Assembly: GCA_964625225.1 (NCBI GenBank)
Contig: CAZVAR010000056.1
Span: 1-21,534, forward strand
From: CAZVAR01 sp964625225
GTDB taxonomy: Bacteria > Pseudomonadota > Alphaproteobacteria > JAJUGE01
Direction of reading: 5' to 3'
DNA: 21,534 nucleotides
This document shows positions 7,497 through 14,963 of this stretch, in pieces; within the stretch, counting starts at the first letter, position 1, and every line of letters starts with the position of its first letter. The position numbers and the translations under genes are program-made. A model generated the notes under the pieces. The model worked only from the letters and a program-made list of their open reading frames with translations. It ran no database searches and had not been told where the DNA came from.

Positions 7497-7606
7497 TGGC
7501 GACGTCCCTCCGGCGGATCAGAACACGGCGGCTTGCGGGCGGTGCAAACCCCGATCCGCTCTATTATCATCCGCGCCTTCCCGCGAGAAGACCATGGCAG
7601 GCCGGC

Positions 7607-7801
7607 ATGTTCGAGGACGAAGAGACGCGCAAACCGAAGGGCCAGGTGCTCGGCGCCGATCTGAGCCCGATGTCGATCGAGGCCCTGAAGGACTATGTGA
7701 CGGACCTCGAGGCGGAGATCGTCCGGGTTCGTAGCGAGATCGCCCGCAAGCAGGCCGCGCTCGGCGGCGCCGAGGCCCTGTTCGGTCGCGGCCGCACCTG
7801 A
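7607..7801 (+). CDS. DUF1192 family small coiled-coil protein
   Basis: A 64-residue protein starting MFEDEETRKPKGQVLGADLS. The LSPMSIEALKDYVTDLEAEI pattern, followed by a heptad-like IVRVRSEIARKQAALGGAEALF helix, is the DUF1192 signature; members are short alphaproteobacterial proteins without assigned role. The upstream part of the open frame (from 7496) looks non-coding, so the ATG at 7607 is chosen; a GGCAGG a few bases upstream is only a weak ribosome-binding site. A TATTAT hexamer at 7562-7567 could serve as the -10. It is divergent from the quinone oxidoreductase and convergent with the RND permease, stopping 14 bases from that gene's stop codon. Confidence 0.85.
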   Translation: MFEDEETRKPKGQVLGADLSPMSIEALKDYVTDLEAEIVRVRSEIARKQAALGGAEALFGRGRT

Positions 7802-7815
7802 CGACCGACGGCCGC
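7788..7815. terminator. Possible bidirectional hairpin between DUF1192 and RND permease
   Basis: GCGGCCG (7788-7794) and CGGCCGC (7809-7815) form a 7-bp GC stem with a 14-base loop, spanning the 14-base gap between convergent stop codons. There is no U-tract. The position is suggestive but the stem is short. Confidence 0.3.
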
Positions 7816-10800
7816 TTACTCGGCTGCTTGCGGCATCTCCGGCCGTGCCGGCGTCGCATGCACCGGTACGGGCTGCGGCGTCCTGCGGCGCGCGGCGATC
7901 AGCGTGTAGGCGGCTGGGATCACGAACAGGGTGAAGAAGGTCCCGACCAGGAGGCCGCCGACGATAACAATGCCGATCTGTCGCCGCGCCTCGGCCCCGG
8001 CGCCGACCGCGAGCGCCAGCGGCACGGCGCCGAGCACCATGGCACCGGTCGTCATCAGGATAGGCCTGAGCCGCAGTGCGCAGGCCTCGACGACTGCCTC
8101 GTACATGTCGCGCCCTTGCTCACGGATCTGGTTCGAGAACTCGACGATCAGGATGCCGTGCTTGGTGATAAGACCGATCAGCGTGACCAGGCCCACCTGG
8201 CTGTAGATGTTGAGCGTGCCGCCCAGGAGCCACAGCGTTGCCAGCGCGCCGGCCATCGACAGCGGTACGGTCAGCATGATGGTGAGCGGGTCGCGGAAAC
8301 TCTCGAATTGCGCCGCGAGAACCAGATAGATGAAGGCAAGCGCGAGCCCGAACACCAGCCACAGGCTGGAGGTCGCCTGCTTGAACTCGCGCGACTGTCC
8401 GGAATAGTCGATCTGCGCGGTTGGCGGCAGCAACTCTCGCGCGATCTCCTCCAGATATTCGAGCGCCTCTCCGACCGCGTAGCCGGGCGCGAGATTGGCT
8501 TTGATCGTCGCCGAGCGCCGCTGATCGAAATGGTTGAGCTCGCGCGGCGCGATCGTCTCGACAATCGTGACCAGGTTGGACAGCGGCACCATCTGCCCGG
8601 AGACGCTGCGAACGTGGATCCGCCGCAGATCGTCCGGGTTGTTCCGGTTCAGGTCACGAAGCTGCACGATCACATCGTACTGTTTGCCCTCGCGCTTGAA
8701 GCGCGTCACCTGCCGTCCCCCCAGCATGGTCTCCAGCGTGCGCCCGATCGTCTCGACCGGGATACCGAGATCCGCCGCCTTGTCGCGGTCGATATTCACC
8801 CGGATCTGAGGGGTATTCAGCTTCAGGTCGGTGTCGAGATTGACGAGACCCGGATTCTCGCTTGCTCGGGCCAGCACCGTCTCGACCATCCGCTCGAGTT
8901 CGCGATACGGCTGACTGGTCTTGATGACGAACTCGACCGGGAGCGCGCGCACGCTTTGCCCGAGCGGCGGCGGGTTGCTGGGGAATGCGCGCAGCCCCGC
9001 AACCGTCGCCATTTTCGGCACCAGCTCGTCGACGATCTCCTGCTGCTTCCGGTCGCGCTCCTCCCAGGGGGTGAGGCGATTGAAGCTGATCAGGTTCGAA
9101 ACGGTGGGCGAGCCGGAGATGACGAGGCGACGCTCGATCTCCGGGACCTCGGCCAGAATCTCCTCGATCCGCTGCGCATAGCTGTCCGTGTACTGGATCG
9201 TCGCTCCCTCCGGTGCCGTACCGATCACCACCACGGTACCCTGATCCTCGAAGGGTGCCAGCTCGGACTTCAGTACGGCGAACAGAACGAAGGCGCTGCC
9301 GGCTACGGCCAAGCCGACCGCGATCACCAGCCAACGGACCTTGAGCGCTCCGCGCAGGACGGTGCGATAGCCGTCGCGCAGGCCGTCCAGTGCGCGCTCG
9401 ATCAGGTTGTAGAACCAGCCGTGCTGCGCCTGGTGGCGCAGCAGCTTGGAGCACATCATCGGCGAGAGCGTCAGGGCCACGAAGCCGGAGATCAGTACCG
9501 CGCCGGCGAGCGTCCAGGCGAACTCGGTAAACAGCCGGCCCGTGGTGCCGGTGATGAAGCCGATCGGCGCGTAGACCGCGGCGAGGGTCAGCGTCATGCC
9601 GATCACGGCGAAGGCGATTTCGCGGCTGCCCTTGAACGCGGCGGCGACCGGCGACATGCCTTCCTCGACGTGCCGGAAGATGTTCTCCAGCATGACGATC
9701 GCATCGTCGACGACGAGACCGATCGCGAGCACGAGGGCCAGCAGCGTCAGCGTGTTAATGCTGAAGCCGAGCGCCATCATGATGAAGCAGACGCCGATCA
9801 GCGAGACCGGGATCGTCACCAGCGGAATCACCGTCGCGCGCAGCGAGCGCAGGAAGACGAAGATGATCAGAACGACGAGGACGACCGCTTCACCGATCGT
9901 CTTATAAACGTTGGCGATCGATTCCTCGATGAATTGCGCGCGGTCGTAGGCGACCGCGGCCTCCATCCCTTCCGGCATCGCGGCGAGCAGGTGGGGCAGC
10001 TCCGCCCGGACGGCCCTCGAGATGTCGAGCGGGTTGGCCGTCGCCTGCTTGATGACGCCGACCGTGATCGAGGTACGCCCGTTGAACCGGTTGACCCGGC
10101 GCTCCTCTGCCGGGCCGAGTTCGGCGCCGCCGACGTCCGACAGCCGCACCAGATAGCCGCCCTCCGCCTGCCGCAGGATCATATTGTCGAACTGTTCCGG
10201 CGTGCGCAGGTCGGTTTCGGACAGTACCGTGAATTCGCGCGCCTGGCTTTCCACCCGACCGGCGGGAATCTCGACATTCTGCCGGCGCAGCGCATCCTCG
10301 ACATCCTGGGTCGTGACCCCGTAGGCGGCCATCCGCTCCGGGTCGAGCCAGATCCGCATCGCGTAGCGGCGTTCGCCGTAGAGCGCCACCTCCGCGACGC
10401 CGGGCAGCGTCTGTAGCGCCTCCTTGATGTAGCGGTCGGCGTAGTCGCTGATCTCGAGGTTCGAGTGGCGGTCGCTGAAGAAGGAGATGTAGATCGTCGC
10501 CCGCGCGTCCGCCTCGACCTTCTGGATAATCGGTTCTTCGATCTCGTCCGGCAGCCGGCCGCGGGCCCGGCTCACCCGGTCGCGCACGTCGCTCGCCGCG
10601 TCGTCGGGGTCGCGCTCGATACGGAAGCGCACGGTGATCTGGCTGCGCTCCGGCCTGCTGGTCGAGGTCATCAGCTCGATGCCCTCGATGCCAGCCAACA
10701 GCTCCTCGATCACCTGCGTAACCTGACTCTCGATGATCTCGGCGCTCGCCCCCGGATAGTTGGTCGTGACGGTGACGAGCGGTTCCTCGATCTTCGGGTA

Positions 10801-10908
10801 TTCGCGTACCGCGAGGCGTTGGTAGGCGACAATGCCGACCAGTACCAGGATCAGGCTCATCACCGTTGCGAAGACGGGGCGGCGGATCGAGACGTCGGAG
10901 AGCACCAT
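7816..10908 (-). CDS. Efflux RND transporter permease subunit (HAE1 family)
   Basis: A proton-driven inner-membrane pump for hydrophobic or amphiphilic compounds, working as a trimer with the adaptor encoded just upstream. The 1030 residues match the usual AcrB/MexB-type length of about 1030-1050. It starts MVLSDVSIRRPVFATVMSLI with TM1, then PGASAEIIESQVTQVIE of the porter domain. TM4 contains GLVVDDAIVMLENI with the proton-relay aspartates D401 and D402. The second half repeats the layout (PLTIMLTVPLSMAGALATL, GLVTLIGLITKHGILIVEFS). The second-half GLITKHGILIVEF motif has the lysine expected for the family. The ATG is 4 bases after the adaptor stop, so the two are translated together. No outer-membrane factor gene accompanies them, so a TolC-type channel encoded elsewhere is presumably used. 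The substrate is unknown. Confidence 0.96.
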   Translation of the reverse strand: MVLSDVSIRRPVFATVMSLILVLVGIVAYQRLAVREYPKIEEPLVTVTTNYPGASAEIIESQVTQVIEELLAGIEGIELMTSTSRPERSQITVRFRIERDPDDAASDVRDRVSRARGRLPDEIEEPIIQKVEADARATIYISFFSDRHSNLEISDYADRYIKEALQTLPGVAEVALYGERRYAMRIWLDPERMAAYGVTTQDVEDALRRQNVEIPAGRVESQAREFTVLSETDLRTPEQFDNMILRQAEGGYLVRLSDVGGAELGPAEERRVNRFNGRTSITVGVIKQATANPLDISRAVRAELPHLLAAMPEGMEAAVAYDRAQFIEESIANVYKTIGEAVVLVVLIIFVFLRSLRATVIPLVTIPVSLIGVCFIMMALGFSINTLTLLALVLAIGLVVDDAIVMLENIFRHVEEGMSPVAAAFKGSREIAFAVIGMTLTLAAVYAPIGFITGTTGRLFTEFAWTLAGAVLISGFVALTLSPMMCSKLLRHQAQHGWFYNLIERALDGLRDGYRTVLRGALKVRWLVIAVGLAVAGSAFVLFAVLKSELAPFEDQGTVVVIGTAPEGATIQYTDSYAQRIEEILAEVPEIERRLVISGSPTVSNLISFNRLTPWEERDRKQQEIVDELVPKMATVAGLRAFPSNPPPLGQSVRALPVEFVIKTSQPYRELERMVETVLARASENPGLVNLDTDLKLNTPQIRVNIDRDKAADLGIPVETIGRTLETMLGGRQVTRFKREGKQYDVIVQLRDLNRNNPDDLRRIHVRSVSGQMVPLSNLVTIVETIAPRELNHFDQRRSATIKANLAPGYAVGEALEYLEEIARELLPPTAQIDYSGQSREFKQATSSLWLVFGLALAFIYLVLAAQFESFRDPLTIMLTVPLSMAGALATLWLLGGTLNIYSQVGLVTLIGLITKHGILIVEFSNQIREQGRDMYEAVVEACALRLRPILMTTGAMVLGAVPLALAVGAGAEARRQIGIVIVGGLLVGTFFTLFVIPAAYTLIAARRRTPQPVPVHATPARPEMPQAAE

Positions 10909-10912
10909 CGGC

Positions 10913-12007
10913 TCACACCCCCGCCGGCGGCTGGATCGTCACCGGCGTGCCGTTCCGCACCTTCATCTGTCCGGCGCTGATGACGATATCACCGGGCGCG
11001 AGTCCCGACAGCACTTCGACCTTGCCGTCCCGGCGTCGGCCGAGCTGCACCTGGGTCTCGACGGCCTTACCACCGACGATCGTGAACACCACGGCCCCCT
11101 TCTCCGTGGGCACGACCGCCTGCTCGGGGATCAGCATCGCGTCCTCGCGCCGCTCGATGATCAGGCTGACCCGAGCGAACAGACCCGGCTTCAGCCGTCG
11201 GTCAGGATTGGGCAGGCGGGCACGCACGGCGACGCTGCGGCCCTGTATGTCGACCTGCGGATCGATCGCATAGACTTCGCCCTCGAAGCTTTCGCCGGGG
11301 AAGGCATCGACCTGGACGCTGACCGTCTGTCCCTCCCGCAGCAGGCGCAGTGCACTCTCGGGCACCCGGAAATCGACTTTGATCGGATCGATGTTCTCCA
11401 GATTCACCAGCTCCTGTCCGGGGACGACGTAGTCGCCCACACTGACCCGCCGCAGCCCGAGCACGCCGGGGAAGGGCGCGGTGATCCGGGTCTTCTCGAG
11501 CCGCGCTCTGGCGAGCGCCACCTCGGCTTCCGCGGTGCGCAGCGCCGTCTGCGCCTCGTCGCGCGTGCGCGCGGTCCCGACCTGGCGCTGGAACAGTTCC
11601 GCTGCGCGTTCGGCGTTGCGGCGGTTCAGTTCGAGCCGCGCCTGGGCCTGCGCCAGCTCGGCCCGATAAATCGAATCGTCCAGGGTCACGAGCCGGGCGC
11701 CCGACTCGACCCGCTCGCCTTCCCGGAAATGGATCTCCGCGATCCGCCCGGCGATCTCGGGGCTGATCATGACCGCTTCGTTGGAACGCAGCGAGCCGAC
11801 GGCCGTAACATCGCGGATCACGGTCCCCGTTAGGACCGGGGTCGCCTCGACGAAGACCGTCTGCAGTCCGGACGGGCTCTCCGCCGCCTGCGGACCCGGT
11901 ACGTCGGAGTCCTGCGACGGCTTCAACAGGAACCAGTAGCCGCCCCCGGCTGCGGCCAGGATCAGCAGAAGGGCCGTGACCGTGCCGGTAACGGATCTAC
12001 GCCTCAT
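10913..12007 (-). CDS. Efflux RND transporter periplasmic adaptor (membrane fusion) subunit
   Basis: The periplasmic link between the RND permease and an outer-membrane channel. The 364-residue protein has an N-terminal membrane anchor (VTGTVTALLLILAAAGGGYW, about residues 6-25). A first lipoyl half follows with SPEIAGRIAEIHFREGERVE, then an alpha-hairpin rich in A/E/R/L (AELAQAQARLELNRRNAERA). The second lipoyl half reads ITAPFPGVLGLRRVSVGDYV, before beta-barrel and membrane-proximal domains. The start is put at ATG 12007 (MRRRSVTG) because the anchor follows directly; the longer open frame to 12250 would add a proline/arginine-rich segment and run over the TetR promoter. It is first in a two-gene unit with the permease and divergent from the TetR gene. 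Confidence 0.93.
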   Translation of the reverse strand: MRRRSVTGTVTALLLILAAAGGGYWFLLKPSQDSDVPGPQAAESPSGLQTVFVEATPVLTGTVIRDVTAVGSLRSNEAVMISPEIAGRIAEIHFREGERVESGARLVTLDDSIYRAELAQAQARLELNRRNAERAAELFQRQVGTARTRDEAQTALRTAEAEVALARARLEKTRITAPFPGVLGLRRVSVGDYVVPGQELVNLENIDPIKVDFRVPESALRLLREGQTVSVQVDAFPGESFEGEVYAIDPQVDIQGRSVAVRARLPNPDRRLKPGLFARVSLIIERREDAMLIPEQAVVPTEKGAVVFTIVGGKAVETQVQLGRRRDGKVEVLSGLAPGDIVISAGQMKVRNGTPVTIQPPAGV

Positions 12008-12157
12008 TTCGAATTCGTCCGGTCGGCCTCGATTGTCCGAATGTCCTGGCTGCCTGGGACTCCGGCGCGACCCGCTCCCCCCGAGTGCATAGGCAGCCCG
12101 CCCGGTTCGATCGCCCGAAGTGGGTCGAGCTCCCGCACAGGCCTCTCTTGCCAGGCT

Positions 12158-12186
12158 TTGCTTACATGGACTAAGTAGTCTAATGT
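12158..12186 (+). promoter_or_regulatory. Candidate promoter of the TetR gene
   Basis: TTGCTT (12158-12163) and TAATGT (12181-12186) are separated by exactly 17 bases, and the spacer contains the palindrome core. Transcription would begin around 12193, which is downstream of the ATG at 12187 and so favours the ATG at 12214 as the real start. The -10 match is modest. Confidence 0.4.
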
Positions 12187-12187
12187 A
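12163..12187. promoter_or_regulatory. Palindromic operator, probably for the TetR repressor
   Basis: The core GACTA-AG-TAGTC (12169-12180) is perfectly symmetric. It is flanked by TACAT on the left and ATGTA on the right, which extend the symmetry with a one-base offset. It fills the spacer and -10 of the candidate TetR promoter and lies upstream of the adaptor gene. A dimeric TetR protein bound here could therefore repress both its own gene and the pump. Sequence symmetry is observed; binding is inferred. Confidence 0.6.
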
Positions 12188-12213
12188 TGTCGCGCACAGT
12201 GGTCTCGTCAAGA

Positions 12214-12840
12214 ATGGCACGACCGGGCGCCAAGGCGAATTTCTCGGCACAGAAGCATCGTGCGATCCAGGAAGCGGGCGCCCGTGTGTTTCTGCGCGAG
12301 GGCTACGGGGCCGCCACGATGGACCTCATCGCCGGTGAGGCCGGTGTGGCCAAGCAGACCCTCTACAATCATTTCCGCAACAAGGAGACCCTGTTCCGGG
12401 CCATCGTCGACGAACTCGGCGAGGAGCTGTTGTCCGCACTCGACCCGCGTCACGGGCCCGGCCGGGCGCCGGCGGCGGTGCTCGAGGCGTTCGGGCGCCG
12501 ACTCATGGCCCTGATGTTGCGCCCGACCTCGCTTGCCTTGCACCGCGTGCTGGTGGCCGAGGCGCCCCGTTTTCCGCAGCTCGCCCGCACCATCTACGCT
12601 GCCGGGCCGGAACAGACGGTCCGGCAGCTCGCAGACTATCTGCGGACCGAAGCGGAGCGCGGCGCCCTCCGCGTGCCGGAGCCGGAACTCTCGGCCGAGC
12701 AGTTCATCGGCATGCTGGTCGGACATGTCCAGCTTCGGGCGCTGTTCGGGGTGCAGGTGGCGCCGGACGCGGCCGAACTCGACCGCACCGTTGCGCACGC
12801 GGTCGCGTGCTTCCTGCGCGCCCACGCTCCTGAGCGCTGA
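12214..12840 (+). CDS. TetR/AcrR family transcriptional regulator
   Basis: A 208-residue helix-turn-helix repressor, predicted to control the divergent RND efflux genes. The N-terminal domain shows KHRAIQEAGARVFLREGYGA, TMDLIAGEAGVAKQTLYNHF and RNKETLFRAIV, the classic TetR_N pattern. The C-terminal ligand-binding half (from about residue 70) includes AEAPRFPQLARTIY, typical of AcrR-like TetR_C domains in efflux regulators. The in-frame ATG at 12187 lies inside the operator/-10 region, so I prefer ATG 12214; neither has a strong ribosome-binding site. A palindromic operator sits directly upstream. The gene is convergent with metW; both stop codons sit in one hairpin. The inducing ligand is unknown. 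Confidence 0.92.
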   Translation: MARPGAKANFSAQKHRAIQEAGARVFLREGYGAATMDLIAGEAGVAKQTLYNHFRNKETLFRAIVDELGEELLSALDPRHGPGRAPAAVLEAFGRRLMALMLRPTSLALHRVLVAEAPRFPQLARTIYAAGPEQTVRQLADYLRTEAERGALRVPEPELSAEQFIGMLVGHVQLRALFGVQVAPDAAELDRTVAHAVACFLRAHAPER

Positions 12841-12858
12841 GCGGCGGTGCGGCTCAGC
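12836..12858. terminator. Hairpin spanning the convergent TetR and metW stop codons
   Basis: GCTGAGC (12836-12842) and GCTCAGC (12852-12858) form a perfect 7-bp stem with a 9-base loop. The TetR stop (12838-12840) and the metW stop (12854-12856) occupy the two arms symmetrically. No U-tract follows, so it is a plausible but unproven bidirectional terminator. Confidence 0.4.
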
Positions 12859-13513
12859 CCCGGCGCAGCAGGAAGATCGCCTGCTCGCCCAACAGGTTGG
12901 AGGCGCAGCCACGGAACGGCAGCCGCCGGCCGCCTCGGGTTAGGACGATTGCCCGCTCGATCGTGACCCCCAGCTCGTCGCAGAGCGCGATGAAGTCGGC
13001 GATCGTGCAGAGGTGAATGTTGTCTGTCGCGTACCAGGGATCGTCGAGCAGGGGCGTGCGTGGCATCCGCCCTGCCGTCAGCAGACTCAGTCGGATACGC
13101 CAATAGCCGAAATTCGGGAAGGACACGATGGCCCGGCGACCGATCCGGACCAGCTCCAGCAGCACGCCCTTGGGATCGCGCACGGCCTGGAGCGTGCGGC
13201 TCAGGATCACGTAATCGAAGCTGTCGTCGGGATAGAATCCCAGATCTCGCTCGGCATCGCCCTGCACCACCGGCAGGCCGTAGCGCACGCTGGCGTTGAC
13301 CCCGGCCTGACTGATCTCGATGCCGCGGCCATCGACTTGCTTCGTCCGTGCCAGATGCGCGAGCAGCGCGCCGTCGCCACAGCCGATGTCGAGGACGCGA
13401 CTGTGCGGGGCGACGAAGTCGGCCACGATCTGCAGGTCGCCCCGGATCGAGCCCGCATGATGCGGGTGTGACGGGCGTGCATCGAGTGGCATGGCTTTGC
13501 CGTCCGCACTCAC
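12854..13513 (-). CDS. metW: Methionine biosynthesis protein MetW
   Basis: A 219-residue class I methyltransferase-fold protein of the MetW family, the usual partner of MetX in proteobacteria that use this route to methionine. The SAM-binding motif VLDIGCGDGALLAHL is at about 40-54. Family blocks GRGIEISQAGVNASVRYGLP, VQGDAERDLGFYPDDSFDYV and ILSRTLQAVRDP are present, as is FPNFGYWRIRLSLLTAGRMP. The GTG start at 13511-13513 overlaps the metX TGA as GTGA, indicating translational coupling; a possible internal ATG at residue 8 is less likely. MetW has been reported to support MetX acyltransferase activity in some bacteria; whether it methylates anything is unclear. Confidence 0.95.
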   Translation of the reverse strand: MSADGKAMPLDARPSHPHHAGSIRGDLQIVADFVAPHSRVLDIGCGDGALLAHLARTKQVDGRGIEISQAGVNASVRYGLPVVQGDAERDLGFYPDDSFDYVILSRTLQAVRDPKGVLLELVRIGRRAIVSFPNFGYWRIRLSLLTAGRMPRTPLLDDPWYATDNIHLCTIADFIALCDELGVTIERAIVLTRGGRRLPFRGCASNLLGEQAIFLLRRG

Positions 13514-14694
13514 GGCCGCTTCAGGCCGCGCAGCCGCGCCGCGCCGTCCAGGAATCCGGCGACGACCTCATGAAACTCCGGCTCGTCGAGCAGGAAGGCA
13601 TCGTGCCCCTTGTCGCTCTCGATCTCGACAAAGCTGACCGGCGCGCCGACCGCGTTCAGCGCGTGCACCAAGGCGCGGCTTTCAGAGGTGGGAAACAACC
13701 AGTCGCTGGTAAAGGAGATCAGACAAATCCGCGTCTTCACCCCCTCGAACGCCTTCGCCAAGTGTCCGCCATGCTCCGCGGCAAGATCGAAATAGTCCAT
13801 CGCCCGGGTGATGTAGAGATAGGAATTGGCGTCGAACCGCTCGACGAAGGTGCTGCCCTGGTGGCGCAGATAGCTCTCGACCTGGAAGTCGGCCTCGAAC
13901 CCGTAGGTCACGTGCGGCCTATCCTGCAGGTTGCGACCGAACTTGCGGTGCAGCGCCGCCTCGGAGAGATAGGTGATGTGCGCCGCCATGCGCGCGACTG
14001 CGAGCCCGCGGCGCGGTCGCTTCCCGTAAAGCAGATAGTCGCCGCCGCACCAGTCCGGATCCGCCTTGACTGCCTGCCTGCCGACCTCGTGGAAAGCGAT
14101 GTTCTGCGCGGTGTGCCACGCCGCGGTCGCGATCGGCACGGCGGAGAATACCCGGTCGGGAAAGCTTGCGACCGCCTCGAGAGCCTGCATCCCGCCCATC
14201 GAGCCGCCGATCACGCTGAAGAGCTCCCCGATCCCGAGCGCATCCACCACGCGCATGATGCCCCGCACCATGTCGCCGATCGTGATCACGGGGAACTCCA
14301 GCCCGTAGACCTTGCCCGTCTTCGGGTCGATCGAAGCGGGTCCGGATGACCCCATGCAACCGCCCGGCACGTTGACGCACAGCAGGAAATAGCGGTCGGT
14401 GTCGAGCGGCTTGCCCGGGCCGATCATCTCCTGCCACCAGCCCGGCTTGCCGGTGATCGGGTGCGGCTCGGCCGCGAACTGGTCGCCGGTCAGCGCATGG
14501 AAGATCAGGATGGCATTCGACTTGTCGGCATTGAGGGTACCGTACGTCTGGTAAGCGAGCGTGAAGGGCGAGAGCACGGCGCCGCTGTCCAGTTGCAGCG
14601 GCGCGTCGGTCTCGTCGAAGGTGATACGATACCCAGGGAGATTCTCGACCGGCGGCCAGGGGGCCGGTCGAGCGAGCGGCGCGATCTCGGACAC
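13510..14694 (-). CDS. metX: Homoserine O-acyltransferase MetX (acetyl/succinyl)
   Basis: Acylates L-homoserine, the first committed step to methionine. The 394-residue alpha/beta-hydrolase carries the nucleophile elbow GGSMGGMQ with Ser165. Asp331 (FTSDWLFP) and His364 (DKGHDAFLL) complete the triad. LAYQTYGTLNADKSNAIL, HALTGDQF and NVPGGCMGSSGP are typical MetX blocks. The GTG start at 14692-14694 is preceded by AAGGAG about 10 bases upstream and by a closer AGGAG. It overlaps metW by 4 bases. Annotation usually says acetyltransferase, but MetX proteins differ in acetyl versus succinyl preference and I cannot decide that here. A TTGACA promoter lies upstream; I saw no SAM-II riboswitch in the leader. 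Confidence 0.95.
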   Translation of the reverse strand: MSEIAPLARPAPWPPVENLPGYRITFDETDAPLQLDSGAVLSPFTLAYQTYGTLNADKSNAILIFHALTGDQFAAEPHPITGKPGWWQEMIGPGKPLDTDRYFLLCVNVPGGCMGSSGPASIDPKTGKVYGLEFPVITIGDMVRGIMRVVDALGIGELFSVIGGSMGGMQALEAVASFPDRVFSAVPIATAAWHTAQNIAFHEVGRQAVKADPDWCGGDYLLYGKRPRRGLAVARMAAHITYLSEAALHRKFGRNLQDRPHVTYGFEADFQVESYLRHQGSTFVERFDANSYLYITRAMDYFDLAAEHGGHLAKAFEGVKTRICLISFTSDWLFPTSESRALVHALNAVGAPVSFVEIESDKGHDAFLLDEPEFHEVVAGFLDGAARLRGLKRP

Positions 14695-14770
14695 CTCTCC
14701 TGCACTCCTTCAGCCAATGCCGCGGTCGGAGCGGCCCGTTCGTCGCAGGGTGCGGGTCTGCAAGGGCCGA

Positions 14771-14799
14771 TAGCTAGGGACCGGGGCTTTGCCTGTCAA
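14771..14799 (-). promoter_or_regulatory. Candidate metX promoter
   Basis: On the minus strand a perfect TTGACA (plus 14794-14799) is followed after 17 bases by TAGCTA (14771-14776) as a degenerate -10. Transcription from here would give a leader of about 70 bases ahead of the metX GTG. The remaining interval 14777-14963 between cfa and metX holds GC-rich sequence in which I recognise nothing else. Confidence 0.5.
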
Positions 14800-14963
14800 C
14801 GGCTTAATCGGCGTGTCTTGCGGCCCCCGATCGGCATCGTTCACCCGAATCCGGCGCCCGATCCGGCGTCCGGCGGCCGATGCTTCTCTGGAGGTTCGTC
14901 GCGGCTCCGCGTTGCGCAATCCGGTTTCCGCCGGCGCGTTCCGGCCCGGTGCCGTCGCCGCGA

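Noticed and set aside
7828..10416. 862-residue open frame on the plus strand opposite the RND permease
   Set aside because: It is antisense to a clear, full-length RND gene, its translation is dominated by D/R/H/Q with no domain pattern, and long reverse open frames are expected in GC-rich genes.
10913..12250. Longer 445-residue version of the adaptor starting at 12250
   Set aside because: The extra 81 residues are proline/arginine-rich, precede the membrane anchor and overlap the TetR promoter and start; ATG 12007 gives a normal adaptor N-terminus.
14695..14800. SAM-II (metA-type) riboswitch upstream of metX
   Set aside because: The class and gene make it likely, so I read the leader for the conserved blocks. 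I could not find the GTGGTGATTTG-like or GCTTGCAGCCAC-like segments, only a TTGACA promoter. A covariance-model search would settle it.
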